Origin: Pseudomonadota bacterium
GTDB taxonomy: Bacteria; Pseudomonadota; Gammaproteobacteria; Berkiellales; Berkiellaceae
Reading direction: 5' to 3'
NCBI GenBank assembly: GCA_018241965.1
Contig: JAFECS010000034.1
Coordinates: 17,248-57,791, forward strand
Length of the DNA: 40,544 bases
Of this stretch, positions 9,651 through 18,963 are shown in pieces (position 1 is the stretch's first letter; the number at the start of each line of letters is the position of its first letter). The notes beneath the pieces were generated by a model. It was not told the origin of the DNA. It did not search any database and saw nothing but the letters and a program-made list of their open reading frames with translations. The position numbers and the translations under genes were made by a program.

Positions 9651-11108
9651 ATGCAAAGTTCTGGTCCTAAACTTTTATTAACAGCTCGCACATTCAAAAT
9701 GCAACAAGTACATGGAACAGATACTTCCGAAAGACATGAAAATAAAGATTGGACTCGTCTAAGTTCAGAAATTGATTGGGTAGGTAACCGAAATAATTTA
9801 TGGGTATCCAATGGATGTAGTTTAAACAGAGAAAAATTACTATTCGATTCTAAATCAGAATTAATTCAAGAGTTAAAAGCACGTGTAGTTGAACGCTGTA
9901 AAGGTAAAAGTATAGAAGAAACACTTTTGATTGTGAATGAGAGTATTAATAATTTAAATAATATGGATGGCAAAAGTTACGAGGAAATTGAAGAAACTGT
10001 TGATCGGCGGTTAGATATATATATCGGTCAACAAATGATGAATCAATTAACGTCAACTTCGCCTATGATTACAATGGAATCCTTGATTGAAGAAAAATTG
10101 CTTGTTTGTCGTCATAAGGGGCTATTAGCGGCTAGCTTAATCGCACACTTAGTAGAAGAAGGTATTTTGCCTTTTGGTAATGTGCGTCAATACCGTTCTG
10201 ATCTTGCGTTTGGCCATTACAAAAATGGAGCACATTCTTGGTCTGTTTATCGAAATCATGAAACAGGTGAAATTTGGATCTGTGATCCACGAAATCAGGC
10301 TGTTTTCCTTCTTCCAAAGGATACAGTAAATGCTGAATATCTTCTTGGAAATACAACTATTGAAGATATGATTACAAGATTAGATGAATTGGATGGTTTA
10401 AGACCTTTTATGAATGGTCTCAAGAGGTTTAAGGGATCCCCAATTGAAGAAGTTACCTATCAAAGCGGTAACCTAACTACCCAGCATTTACGAATTAAAT
10501 GTAACAGCAATCAAAAAGGATTTGAGGCTTTCATAAAAGCGCTAACTGAGCAAAATATTGTTTTTGAGATTGAAAATGGTCCTCAACCCATTGTACTTGT
10601 TAAAGCGCATAATAATCCAAAGCTATTTGCAGCTGATATGGAAAAGTTAACAGATGATTACAAAACATATACAGGCAGAAAAGGTATTAAATTAGAAAGG
10701 ATAAATGGTTATAGAAACCTATGTGATTATGCAGGAATAACTCTTGCATTTGCTAATGAAAACTTGGACATTGGGCTTGCGAGTTCTCTTCAATCAAAAT
10801 CTGATGGATCGGTTATACAAGAAGTTGTTAAAGCTATAAATATGAAGCATTTAATGATGGTCTATCGAGGAACCTCAGATAATCGTGAAAAATGGATAAA
10901 CTGGCTTTTCTATAAGTTGGCAGAGATAAGCATGAATGACAAGCTGGATGTACCTACAAAAAATGCCAAAGTTGAAGAACTGCTTCAAGAGATGCAAGCG
11001 CAAGCTAATGTGGATGCCAAGGGTAAAATTGCAGCTCAATTTGCAGAGCAAGTTTTGAATGAAATAGCTGAGTTAAAGCCCACAGCTAAAATTGCACTTG
11101 CTCGTTAA
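9651..11108 (+). CDS. transglutaminase-like (Cys-His-Asp) protein, effector candidate
   Basis: This 485-residue soluble protein starts at an ATG preceded by GGAG. Residues 150-220 hold a papain/transglutaminase-type triad in the right order. Cys153 is in LLVCRHKGLLAASLIAHL, His195 is in GHYKNGAHSWSVYR, and Asp212 is in GEIWICDPRNQAVFLL. This resembles the transglutaminase-like core (Cys on a helix, His and Asp on successive strands). The N-terminal 140 residues and C-terminal 260 residues match nothing I know. The C-terminus is helical, with a roughly 65-residue charged helix (DVPTKNAKVEELLQEMQAQA). The reaction could be proteolysis, deamidation or transamidation. No signal peptide is seen, so a type IV substrate is plausible but unproven. 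Confidence 0.7.
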   Translation: MQSSGPKLLLTARTFKMQQVHGTDTSERHENKDWTRLSSEIDWVGNRNNLWVSNGCSLNREKLLFDSKSELIQELKARVVERCKGKSIEETLLIVNESINNLNNMDGKSYEEIEETVDRRLDIYIGQQMMNQLTSTSPMITMESLIEEKLLVCRHKGLLAASLIAHLVEEGILPFGNVRQYRSDLAFGHYKNGAHSWSVYRNHETGEIWICDPRNQAVFLLPKDTVNAEYLLGNTTIEDMITRLDELDGLRPFMNGLKRFKGSPIEEVTYQSGNLTTQHLRIKCNSNQKGFEAFIKALTEQNIVFEIENGPQPIVLVKAHNNPKLFAADMEKLTDDYKTYTGRKGIKLERINGYRNLCDYAGITLAFANENLDIGLASSLQSKSDGSVIQEVVKAINMKHLMMVYRGTSDNREKWINWLFYKLAEISMNDKLDVPTKNAKVEELLQEMQAQANVDAKGKIAAQFAEQVLNEIAELKPTAKIALAR

Positions 11109-11133
11109 CCTTGATTTATGCTTGAGCGAATTA

Positions 11134-13092
11134 TTAATTTTCCTTGGTTCTTCCCGTAGGCGAGCCTGGCATGGGTAAGGATGGCGCAAACCCAGCTGCA
11201 GGCGCAGGAGCAGGAGCAGCATCAACCGTGGGCGCTACGTAATAAGGGGCATTTTGCATCACAAACGGTGGTATGGGTTGTTCAGCAAATACAAGTACAG
11301 GTGCTGGAACCATAGGGTCCTCTACTGGAGCGACGGCATGAGTGTTAATACGAAGTAATTCAAAACGCCTGCGAAGCATATTAATGGGATCACGGAGATC
11401 GTTCCCAAGAACTTTAGGTTTTTGAACCATCACTTTTTGACACATTGCTTGTTCGAATTTTTCAACCAACCCAGGGTACAGTCGATTCAATTCACCTCTT
11501 AATTCTTCCAATTGAGAGGGAATTTGGTGAAAATAAGTATAATAAATTTCAAACAAAAATCGATAAGTATCAGTTGTTTTTCTGGGTATCTCTTGATTAT
11601 CTTTTTGAGATTTCATAAATGTGCTAAACATATTTCTCATGGAGTTATGTTTGTTTTTTCTCGCATAAAGAGCTGCTAAGGCGAGGTAAGCAGGAATATA
11701 TTGATGTTCTATTGCTTCTTTTAAATATTCTTTAGCCAAGTTATGATTTAGTTCATCATTCTTGCTTAATGCTAAATGGCCAAGTGCTTTGCGATATAAA
11801 AAATGAGGATAATGGCGAAGGCATGTATTATATATGACTTGATAGTCGCCAGTTATGTTGTTTAATTCCCAAAAAGTGTTCCAGCTTTGATGACATTCTT
11901 CTTGAGCACAATAGGAATACAAGGTGCAAAGCATGTCAAGATGTTGCTGGTGTTTAAAAAACTCTTTGATAACATCAACGTTACCTTTTACAAGGCATTC
12001 TCTCATCGCACGTCCTAATGGAACAAAACAGGCTTTCATTGTTTCTAGCATATTTTGAGACGTTTGTGCTTGTGGGTCTAAGGCTTGCACACTGCAAACG
12101 GATAATAGTAACAGTGCATGAGTGTTTAACGAGTTTAATAAATCATGGGAAAAAAGAAGTCGCACTTCTTTATTTTTGCTAAGTAAATAATGGAGGCAGT
12201 TTTTAGCTCTTATTCGCATTAATGCATTAGTACTTTCTAGGTTTGCAATTAAGGTTTTTAAAATAACTAGTTTTTCTTGCGGTGAGAAAGTTGAGGTTTT
12301 AAAAATATATTCGTTGATACTGGTTGGATCTAAACTAAGGAGAAAACCATCTTGATTTGAAAGAATAAAGTCTTTAATTTCATCATCTTGATAGGTTGAT
12401 TTTAGATATTCAACAAAAGACGTTTTTCTTCGCGTGTTGGGATCTTTTAATTCATCAAAAGTTGGCCCTTTTTTCGCATTCAGCTGTTGAGAATCATTGT
12501 CATCATCTTCATCTTCTTGAGTTGGCAAAAATAAATCATCATCAGCCTCGTCAACTTCCTCTGTCTCGGTAGTATCATTAGACTCATTATTTTCATAGAA
12601 GAAAAGCACTTGATCATCAATATCAGGCATTATTTGTAATTGGGATAAAATATATTCTTTATTTTCTAAGCCTAAAAAATATTTTTTTTGTACTAAAGCT
12701 TCCAAGAAATCTTTGTTGGTAACAATTAAACGAAAAATTTCATTATAAGTACTCAATAAAACTGCCAGTTTGGGATCATATGCTAATTCATCTTGTAATT
12801 TTTGATGAATAGGGATGATGCTTTTTAAAATCTTACGTAATTTTTTGGCACCAATTTTAGAACATAAATCGTTTCTGTTAAGAAAAGCCAACCATAATTC
12901 AGGTTTTAATGTTTTGATATCTTTAAGGTAGTAAAATGTACCATTAAAGAGATCTTTGAAAATAAGTTCATATATCTCCTGTGCATTTTCAGGTGAGCAA
13001 TATTTGATATTTTCAATTGCACTTTCTAAATCATTAGACTTAAGCGCGGCAGTGATGAGCGCATGAAATGTAGAATGTGGGCCTTGATGCAT
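11134..13092 (-). CDS. large alpha-helical protein with acidic linker and Pro/Ala-rich tail, unknown
   Basis: This 652-residue protein is predicted almost entirely helical. Residues 1-165 and 210-560 look like an alpha-solenoid, and one segment (YLKEAIEHQYIPAYLALAAL) resembles a Sel1/TPR repeat. An acidic low-complexity linker occupies about residues 168-200 (runs such as EDEDDDND). The last 60 residues are rich in Pro, Ala and Val with repeated AP dipeptides and are probably disordered. There is no signal peptide or membrane segment. It is convergent with the transglutaminase-like gene, with 25 bases between the stops. A scaffold or effector role is only a guess. Confidence 0.65.
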   Translation of the reverse strand: MHQGPHSTFHALITAALKSNDLESAIENIKYCSPENAQEIYELIFKDLFNGTFYYLKDIKTLKPELWLAFLNRNDLCSKIGAKKLRKILKSIIPIHQKLQDELAYDPKLAVLLSTYNEIFRLIVTNKDFLEALVQKKYFLGLENKEYILSQLQIMPDIDDQVLFFYENNESNDTTETEEVDEADDDLFLPTQEDEDDDNDSQQLNAKKGPTFDELKDPNTRRKTSFVEYLKSTYQDDEIKDFILSNQDGFLLSLDPTSINEYIFKTSTFSPQEKLVILKTLIANLESTNALMRIRAKNCLHYLLSKNKEVRLLFSHDLLNSLNTHALLLLSVCSVQALDPQAQTSQNMLETMKACFVPLGRAMRECLVKGNVDVIKEFFKHQQHLDMLCTLYSYCAQEECHQSWNTFWELNNITGDYQVIYNTCLRHYPHFLYRKALGHLALSKNDELNHNLAKEYLKEAIEHQYIPAYLALAALYARKNKHNSMRNMFSTFMKSQKDNQEIPRKTTDTYRFLFEIYYTYFHQIPSQLEELRGELNRLYPGLVEKFEQAMCQKVMVQKPKVLGNDLRDPINMLRRRFELLRINTHAVAPVEDPMVPAPVLVFAEQPIPPFVMQNAPYYVAPTVDAAPAPAPAAGFAPSLPMPGSPTGRTKEN

Positions 13093-13207
13093 TTTGGGTA
13101 CCTGTAATGATTAAGTCTTTACGTTCACAATTATCGCAAATAATAAGAATTATTATGTCATCTTTTAGATGAGTATCAGTGTATAGCAGATAAAAGGTAG
13201 AATGCCA

Positions 13208-14377
13208 TTATTTACGACTTTTACTAAAACGAGGTTTTGATTGCTCAACAGCTGAGGAAATTTCCTTGCCTTCTTTATGGCTATGCTCCAATTTCACTGC
13301 ATTAAACTGATGTACTAAAGCTGAAACTTTGCCTTTACTCGTGTTTGATCGAGCAGGTAATGGATTTTGTGGCTTTTGATCATGGTGAGGGGCATGAGCT
13401 TGTGGTTCTTTATAATCATGTGGTAGAGCTTGCATAGCAACTGGAACAGGTGAACTATAAAGCTTTTTGAGTTCCTCTATTTTTGCAGGGGTACCCATTT
13501 GAATGATCTCAAAAGGTAATGGATTCCCCTCTAGGTTAATCTGTCCAAGCGCAGCACACTGTCCAATCTCATAGGGTAATGCTGATATTTTATTGTAGGA
13601 AATATCAAGTACGGTGAGACTTTTCAACTTATAAATAGCTATCATGAGCTGCTTAAGTTGATTGCTACTTAGCCATAGTTTTCGCAATTTAGACATGGTA
13701 GCAACTTCTTGAGGTAAATCCGATAATTTATTACAAGAGAGATCTAGCTCGTAAACCTTTTTAAGTCGGCCTATCGCTGATGATATAATGGTTAATTCAT
13801 TACTATGTAGGTAGATACATTCAAGTTCTGTTAACTGGCAAATATCAGCTGGGATCTCTTTGAGTTTGTTTTTTCCAAGATGAAGCATTTTTAGCTTTTT
13901 CAAGAACCTAAGGTTACGAGGAAATACCGTAAATTGATTTTCTGAGAGGTTAATGTGTATAAGGCTAGTGAGTATTTTGAACCCTGGTGGTAAAGTTGTA
14001 AGGAAGTTTTTTTCAAGCTTAATCCCAAGAAGATTATTCCAATATTTTTGGAGTTCAGGGTGTTTAAAAAGAAAATCAGGAATGCGAGTCAACATAGCAT
14101 TTGAACAATCTAGCGCCAGGCTATTTAGATTAATTCTACTTATCACAATCGCGGCATTAATTTCATCAATACACTGCTGTTTAGTTTTTGTATCGGACGT
14201 TTTTTCTAAGAGCTCAAAGGCATTGGATGCAAGTGCATATAAATCTTCTTCTTCTTTAATGTTTTTTAAAATAGCGGCTTTATTTAGCAATAAGCAAGAT
14301 TTTTCATAGCCAAGTGAGCTATGTGACATTCCTTGAAAAACTACGGAGTATTGGGGGCTGGGGCCAGCAAACATCAT
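13208..14377 (-). CDS. leucine-rich repeat protein (effector candidate)
   Basis: This 389-residue protein has about eight consecutive 23-residue leucine-rich repeats between residues 85 and 290. They follow LxxLxLxxNxLxxLPxxIxxL (for example LKMLHLGKNKLKEIPADICQ and VYELDLSCNKLSDLPQEV), the class also seen in plant and animal intracellular LRR proteins. Residues 1-80 form a helical cap. After residue 300 the protein is Pro/His/Lys-rich and ends in a basic tail (KPRFSKSRK). It has no signal peptide or membrane anchor. AAGG precedes an ATGATG start. Such proteins in Legionellales are often type IV effectors that bind host proteins. No E3 ligase or other enzyme domain is visible. Confidence 0.85.
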   Translation of the reverse strand: MMFAGPSPQYSVVFQGMSHSSLGYEKSCLLLNKAAILKNIKEEEDLYALASNAFELLEKTSDTKTKQQCIDEINAAIVISRINLNSLALDCSNAMLTRIPDFLFKHPELQKYWNNLLGIKLEKNFLTTLPPGFKILTSLIHINLSENQFTVFPRNLRFLKKLKMLHLGKNKLKEIPADICQLTELECIYLHSNELTIISSAIGRLKKVYELDLSCNKLSDLPQEVATMSKLRKLWLSSNQLKQLMIAIYKLKSLTVLDISYNKISALPYEIGQCAALGQINLEGNPLPFEIIQMGTPAKIEELKKLYSSPVPVAMQALPHDYKEPQAHAPHHDQKPQNPLPARSNTSKGKVSALVHQFNAVKLEHSHKEGKEISSAVEQSKPRFSKSRK

Positions 14378-14510
14378 ACTTTCATACCTTGATAAGAATT
14401 TTTATGACGATGTTATCATGCTAACAATACAAATTCAATTATGGCAGTTACGAAGGAGCCAAAGAGCATAACTATCTTAACGCTAAATAAATGCATATAG
14501 GGATGGTTAT

Positions 14511-14600
14511 TTAAAACTACAATGACCCTTTACCATTTTTAAATTTGATATAAAAACTCATTTTGATATCACAAATCCAGCACTGTCTTGGACATTATAT
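14511..14600 (-). pseudogene. decayed 3' end of a paralog of the secreted protein at 15138-15893
   Basis: On the minus strand this segment reads CDIKMSFYIKFKNGKGSL and then a stop. The C-terminus of the intact neighbour reads NDLSFSIKSKDGKIEKGHCSLQ and then a stop. The DNA also matches around the stop (ACTACAATGACCCTT in both). A frame shift is needed to extend the match upstream. It is therefore a remnant of a duplicated copy, lying in the promoter region of the CKVM-ending gene. Confidence 0.55.
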
Positions 14601-14742
14601 CCATTAGAATAATTCCGATTTGGTACAAAAGAGTTCTTGTTTTTGTCAAAGAATATGCAACTTGAATTCTTTTACCCATTTAGTATAGTTTTTAACTTAT
14701 TTAGCATCTCATTTATTATAAACATCAATAAAAGGTGTACTT

Positions 14743-15132
14743 ATGCCTAAGATCGCAGCGTCAGATTATTGTGTTGAACAAGATAATGGGTCAGATTTAG
14801 ATGAACATAGTTCAAGTGGTGATCTTGTGTTGAGTCATCACGTGTCATCTTTCTTTGATGTTGATAAAGAAAATGAAAATGTTTTAGAAACATCACTATC
14901 TGAAATCTTAGATTATGAACATGACGATCACATATGCAGTAAAAATATAGAAAAACATCGTTCACGTGCTGTTTCAGATATACGAATATCAACCGTTTAT
15001 CTTCCAAGTATTGCTGCAAGTGCTGCAGTAGTTGTTGATGCTATAACCCTAAATGTAGAAGAGGATAATGTTACTACAGAAAGTTCCTGTCCTAACAAAG
15101 ATAAAGCTAATCATCAATGTAAAGTAATGTAA
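14743..15132 (+). CDS. small acidic protein ending in a CKVM CaaX box
   Basis: This 129-residue protein is strongly acidic, with one hydrophobic stretch (STVYLPSIAASAAVVVDAIT) at about residues 82-101. Its last four residues are Cys-Lys-Val-Met, which fits the farnesyltransferase CaaX rule: cysteine fourth from the end, an aliphatic residue at a2 and Met at X. AAAGGTG precedes the ATG. I know no family. If delivered to a host cell it could be farnesylated, but the box lacks the upstream lysine cluster seen in the 9207-9452 gene. The stop lies 5 bases from the stop of the convergent secreted-protein gene. Confidence 0.6.
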   Translation: MPKIAASDYCVEQDNGSDLDEHSSSGDLVLSHHVSSFFDVDKENENVLETSLSEILDYEHDDHICSKNIEKHRSRAVSDIRISTVYLPSIAASAAVVVDAITLNVEEDNVTTESSCPNKDKANHQCKVM

Positions 15133-15137
15133 TTATT

Positions 15138-15893
15138 TTATTGAAGACTACAATGACCCTTTTCTATTTTTCCATCTTTTGATTTAATGGAGAAACTTAA
15201 GTCATTTTGGTTGACAATGGCTTGTGAAGAATTTTTTTCAGTAGCGAATTCAATGATGTTTTTACTTACTTTCGCGTGTAGAACAATGCCTATGTAATTT
15301 TCAGCGAATTCGCGTACTTGTTTATTCATGTCATCGTAAAAAAAATGATATTCATTTCCATTGTTTTCGAGTTTACAGTTAATGACTTTCCATTTAGGTT
15401 CACTGGTAACGATTACAGTTTGCAATTCACTTTCGGAAAAACAAAATTCATATAATGTAGTTCCCTTAAGATCATTCCACACATAAAAAGATGAAGTAGG
15501 GTTGGAATTAACGGCTTGATAAGTAGGTTTAGCAAAGCTGCTTACCATAAAGTTATAAATATTTTTACAATTCTCATCGAAAGTTTCTTTATTACTGATA
15601 TTCATAAAATTTACAGCACTCAGTCCTTTTTTACTTTGAATTTTTACAATTTCATTAAATGGTAAATTTGCAATCATGACATGAGCGTTGCTTGTGAAAA
15701 TGTTAGCCTCATTTTTATCATGTAATGGTTTACCATAATTATCTTTTTCTGCAGTCATAAATTCAGCTTGAGACATTCCCCATTTAAAAGAGGTAAGATC
15801 ATTGCTTAAGATGGTATTTTTTGATTTTTCAGCAAATGTTGAATTTGATATTAAGAGAAAAATTAGAAATAAGATTATATGTATTCTAATCAT
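15138..15893 (-). CDS. secreted protein of unknown function
   Basis: This 251-residue protein begins with a classic signal peptide, an IHIILFLIFLLISNS core followed by TFA|EK. The mature part starts with LTSFKWGMSQAEFMTAEKDN, a pattern seen in periplasmic proteins of unknown function where a WGM segment opens the first helix. The rest is mixed strand and helix, with three or four cysteines. The C-terminal CSLQ looks like a CaaX box, but the protein is exported to the periplasm, so I give it no weight. GGATG precedes the ATG. A decayed paralogous fragment lies about 540 bases away at 14511. Confidence 0.65.
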   Translation of the reverse strand: MIRIHIILFLIFLLISNSTFAEKSKNTILSNDLTSFKWGMSQAEFMTAEKDNYGKPLHDKNEANIFTSNAHVMIANLPFNEIVKIQSKKGLSAVNFMNISNKETFDENCKNIYNFMVSSFAKPTYQAVNSNPTSSFYVWNDLKGTTLYEFCFSESELQTVIVTSEPKWKVINCKLENNGNEYHFFYDDMNKQVREFAENYIGIVLHAKVSKNIIEFATEKNSSQAIVNQNDLSFSIKSKDGKIEKGHCSLQ

Positions 15894-16068
15894 GATGGCA
15901 TCCTAGTAATATATGCAGTATAGTATCGGGATTGATAATAAAAACTATAGTTGTTAAAGAAAGGGATATCTTAAGGCGATAAGAAGTGGATTGCATATAC
16001 AGTATTATAGATGGATAGTAGAGGTGTTTTGTTAAATACCCTACATATGGCAAGAGCATGGGAATAAT

Positions 16069-16965
16069 ATGAATTTTAAAACATATTTAAGATCAATATT
16101 TTACTTTATTATTGTTTGTCCAAATGTATTTGCAACCGCTGATGGACCTGATTTTTTTAAGAATAAAGACGACGTACTCGAGATAAAGGTATTCGAACTC
16201 CCCGAAGTAACATCGAAACACCTAGAATCTTTAAAAGCACCTATCTTAGGTTTAAGAAATCTCGGTTGTAAGGGTAGTGTTTCATTTAAGGATTGGCAGA
16301 ATCTTAATGAAGAGCAAAAATCAAAAGTTAAAAATGATATATGGTGCAAAATTGCCTATCATGAAATTGAAGGCTGGGTACAAAATAAAGATTTAACCGA
16401 AGATAATAAATCCAAGCTTCCCACTTACAATTGCGCAAAAGTGAAATCTGAAATTGAAACGCTGATATGTAACTATCAGGAGCTTATAGACCTTGATTAC
16501 TTTTTAACTAAAGTTTATGAGCAGGCGTTAACAAAAGCATCTAAGATTGATGATCATCCAAAGCAAGCCGTTCAAGAGCTAAAAGCGACGCAACGAGGTT
16601 GGGTGAAGGGGCGAAATGATTGTTGGAAAGAAATGGGTGCTAAATATCAATGTGTTAAATCAAATTACGAGCAAAGAATAGCTTATTTACAAGTAAAATG
16701 GGCATTAATTCCTTCCGAGTCAGTTAATAGATATTTTTGTCAATCAAACCGAGGAGAATTTACAGTTTCGTTGTTCCTCACCCAACCAATTAAAGGTGCT
16801 GCTGTTGAATATGGGGACAAAACAAAGATCTTCTTACAAATAGACAATAAAGATCGCTCTCGTTTTGATGGGGAGTTTGGTAGTTATTTTGAGTTAAGAG
16901 ATAAGGAAGGTATTTTTTTGTGGGAGCAATCAACAGAGCCATTGAAATGTATATTACAAAAATAA
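16069..16965 (+). CDS. secreted three-domain protein: SH3-like, LprI-like and MliC-like (lysozyme inhibitor candidate)
   Basis: An N-terminal signal peptide ends near residue 22 (FIIVCPNVFA|TADG). Residues 30-110 look like a bacterial SH3-type domain, with DVLEIKVFELPEV near the start and IWCKIAYHEIEGWVQNKDL at the end. Residues 119-210 match the LprI/DUF1311 family, with paired cysteines 122/134 and 185/195 and the QRGWVKGRNDCWK signature. Residues 220-298 resemble MliC, the c-type lysozyme inhibitor. They start with YFCQSNRGEFTVSLF and end with EPLKC, giving the Cys224/Cys294 pair. LprI and MliC proteins inhibit lysozyme, so a periplasmic or surface defence against host lysozyme is likely. 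GGGAA precedes the ATG. Confidence 0.75.
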   Translation: MNFKTYLRSIFYFIIVCPNVFATADGPDFFKNKDDVLEIKVFELPEVTSKHLESLKAPILGLRNLGCKGSVSFKDWQNLNEEQKSKVKNDIWCKIAYHEIEGWVQNKDLTEDNKSKLPTYNCAKVKSEIETLICNYQELIDLDYFLTKVYEQALTKASKIDDHPKQAVQELKATQRGWVKGRNDCWKEMGAKYQCVKSNYEQRIAYLQVKWALIPSESVNRYFCQSNRGEFTVSLFLTQPIKGAAVEYGDKTKIFLQIDNKDRSRFDGEFGSYFELRDKEGIFLWEQSTEPLKCILQK

Positions 16966-17150
16966 TGACGAAAAAGACATTAATGCATAAGATATTATTC
17001 GTTTAGTTATTAAAATGTCTCGTTAATTCTTCAATTTTAATTCTACATTTTCCTCTTAAGTGGTCATTTATACGCGATAAACGGTTGTTTAGTATAAAAA
17101 TTTAGCAACCCCTTAGTGATATAATATAGATGTAGTATTTGGGGAATGGT

Positions 17151-17822
17151 ATGAATTTTGAAGTAATTTTGTATAATGCTATTGATAATGGGAAACCCAC
17201 ACAGAGAAAAATATCCTCCATCTATGGTTTTCCGTTCTACTGTTCAAGTGGTAATAATTCTTCCTTTGCTGACACCTGGTTTCCTTTCTTTGGCATTGAA
17301 GAGCAAAATTGCCCATTTTGGAAGCGAGGATATTTTTTAAAGCCGATTAGCTCCAATTTAATTCCAAAAGAAGTAAGAGATATTATTACTGAGCTATTTA
17401 AGGAACAGTCAAAAGAACTGCTAAGTCGATTTTGCACTTTGCCATGTATTATAATTTCCAGCCATCTAGGGGGCGGCATTTGGGAAACTCAGAATGGCCT
17501 AAAATTTAAACAATATTTAAGTAGTAAATATCCCCTGGCATTCCAAAATACAGAGAAACCAGAATTTGTGGTTTTGACCTCTTATAACGAAAATCAGATT
17601 GAGCAAGTCAATGAGTGGCTGGCACTTAAAGCTAATGTTAAAAGCCAAAAAGAACTATCTAGCAAATTTCCCTATAAGCTTGAAGATCTTTTTGCCGTTG
17701 AAAACAAGAGACCTAATTCGCTTATATTTTCGGCGGTTAAGGAGTTGTCCTTTGATTTTATTGATCAAGCACAGAGTACTCCACAAGTGACAACCCCCAA
17801 AACTATCTCCGCGACTGTATAA
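17151..17822 (+). CDS. unknown 223-residue soluble protein
   Basis: The ATG at 17151 follows GGGGAATGG, a better start than the in-frame TTG at 17139. The protein is a mixed alpha/beta protein with several aromatic and cysteine-containing segments (YGFPFYCSSGNNSSFADTWF, RFCTLPCIIISSHLGGGIWE). A 20-residue Ser/Thr/Pro-rich tail follows. There is no signal peptide, membrane segment or recognisable domain. It has its own 170-base upstream region and no close partner. Confidence 0.6.
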   Translation: MNFEVILYNAIDNGKPTQRKISSIYGFPFYCSSGNNSSFADTWFPFFGIEEQNCPFWKRGYFLKPISSNLIPKEVRDIITELFKEQSKELLSRFCTLPCIIISSHLGGGIWETQNGLKFKQYLSSKYPLAFQNTEKPEFVVLTSYNENQIEQVNEWLALKANVKSQKELSSKFPYKLEDLFAVENKRPNSLIFSAVKELSFDFIDQAQSTPQVTTPKTISATV

Positions 17823-18049
17823 GATGCATTAACGCTACACAATCAAAAACTAGCTGACTAGCATATTTTTCCTGTCTCACAATAACCGCCAACTCACGCC
17901 AGATATCTGGACTTTGTGACCACCTATCCAGTTATTGTTAACTTTTATGACATAAAAACTATAGGATTCGTCCACACTGTGAAACACAAGATGATTTTTG
18001 TATTCATCCTATTTCACTTATTACCAATTATTCATGTGGAGTATTTATC

Positions 18050-18925
18050 ATGTTAAATGAACCAACATTAACTGAAGAGCAAAAACAAGAATTAGCATTA
18101 CAACTTCAAATAAGGGATGGCTTTGCCAGAAGATACGCTGAAATACAGTTCGATGAGCGTGTAGAAAGAGCAGCAGCTGAACAGGCTGTCAAAGCATTAT
18201 TAACAAAAGCAAATTCAAGTGCAATGAAAGGTTTTTTGCAACTGGGTTTAGAGCTTTGTGAGACGCTCGATCCTCGTATTTCAAAAGGATTTTTACCTCT
18301 CCTTGAACATCATTTAAATATGAACAGTTTTATAGATATAAAGCGATTTTTAGCCATTGCTCAGGAAATTGAGCAAGATCCTTGCTTTAAAGCAAGAGAA
18401 GCAAGTTTATCAAACCTCGTTGCTGCTCGCCTTGAAGATGAAAAAAACGAAGCACGTGAAGAATTTCAAGCTAGCGTTAGGGTAGGGCGTACTATTAACT
18501 CCGTTATGTCAGGTATGTCAGGCCCAAAAAGTGATGTTAAAGAACTAACGTCGTTCCAAAAGCAATATTTAGCAAATATTGATAATCATAATGAACAACA
18601 TGCCGTTTATCGCCTTCTTAAAGTGAAAGGTGCAGTAATTCAGTCGCTGTGTGATTTCTTTCAAAGATTTCATAAGCAGTGCACTACCGTGGAACAAAAG
18701 CGTAAAGGTATGGTTGACTTAGCAATGTGCTTTTTTACTGCCAAAACGCCTGATGAATTAGCAAGAGCTTTGCAAAATGAGCTGCCAGAGCAAAAACCAG
18801 GTGCGCCTATTGTGCGTGCGCTTGATAATGCACGGGCTGCAGCTCAAAACAGTGCTGGTGCACAAGAACCTGCTGTTGAAAATGCAATTGAGCCAGTAGC
18901 GAAGAAAAATAAAGGAAATCCATAA
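18050..18925 (+). CDS. unknown alpha-helical protein
   Basis: This 291-residue protein starts at an ATG preceded by GGAG. It is almost entirely amphipathic helix, with charged stretches such as LTEEQKQELALQLQIRDGFA and RVERAAAEQAVKALLTKA, and a flexible Ala/Pro-rich C-terminus ending in KKNKGNP. There is no signal peptide, transmembrane segment or known motif. A GC-rich hairpin follows 20 bases after the stop. Its style (helical body, basic disordered tail) resembles the other large unknown proteins of the window. Confidence 0.6.
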   Translation: MLNEPTLTEEQKQELALQLQIRDGFARRYAEIQFDERVERAAAEQAVKALLTKANSSAMKGFLQLGLELCETLDPRISKGFLPLLEHHLNMNSFIDIKRFLAIAQEIEQDPCFKAREASLSNLVAARLEDEKNEAREEFQASVRVGRTINSVMSGMSGPKSDVKELTSFQKQYLANIDNHNEQHAVYRLLKVKGAVIQSLCDFFQRFHKQCTTVEQKRKGMVDLAMCFFTAKTPDELARALQNELPEQKPGAPIVRALDNARAAAQNSAGAQEPAVENAIEPVAKKNKGNP

Positions 18926-18945
18926 GCATATCTGCTTGTAACACT

Positions 18946-18963
18946 GCCCCACAGGAGTGGGGC
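18946..18963 (+). terminator. GC-rich hairpin after the helical protein gene
   Basis: GCCCCAC and GTGGGGC form a perfect 7-base-pair stem with an AGGA loop. There is no T run after it, so it may act as a weak or factor-assisted terminator or an mRNA 3' end stabiliser. Confidence 0.5.

Noticed and set aside
15138..15893. C-terminal CSLQ that looks like a CaaX box
   Set aside because: The protein has a clear signal peptide and would be outside the cytoplasm via Sec, so a terminal CaaX pattern is probably chance.
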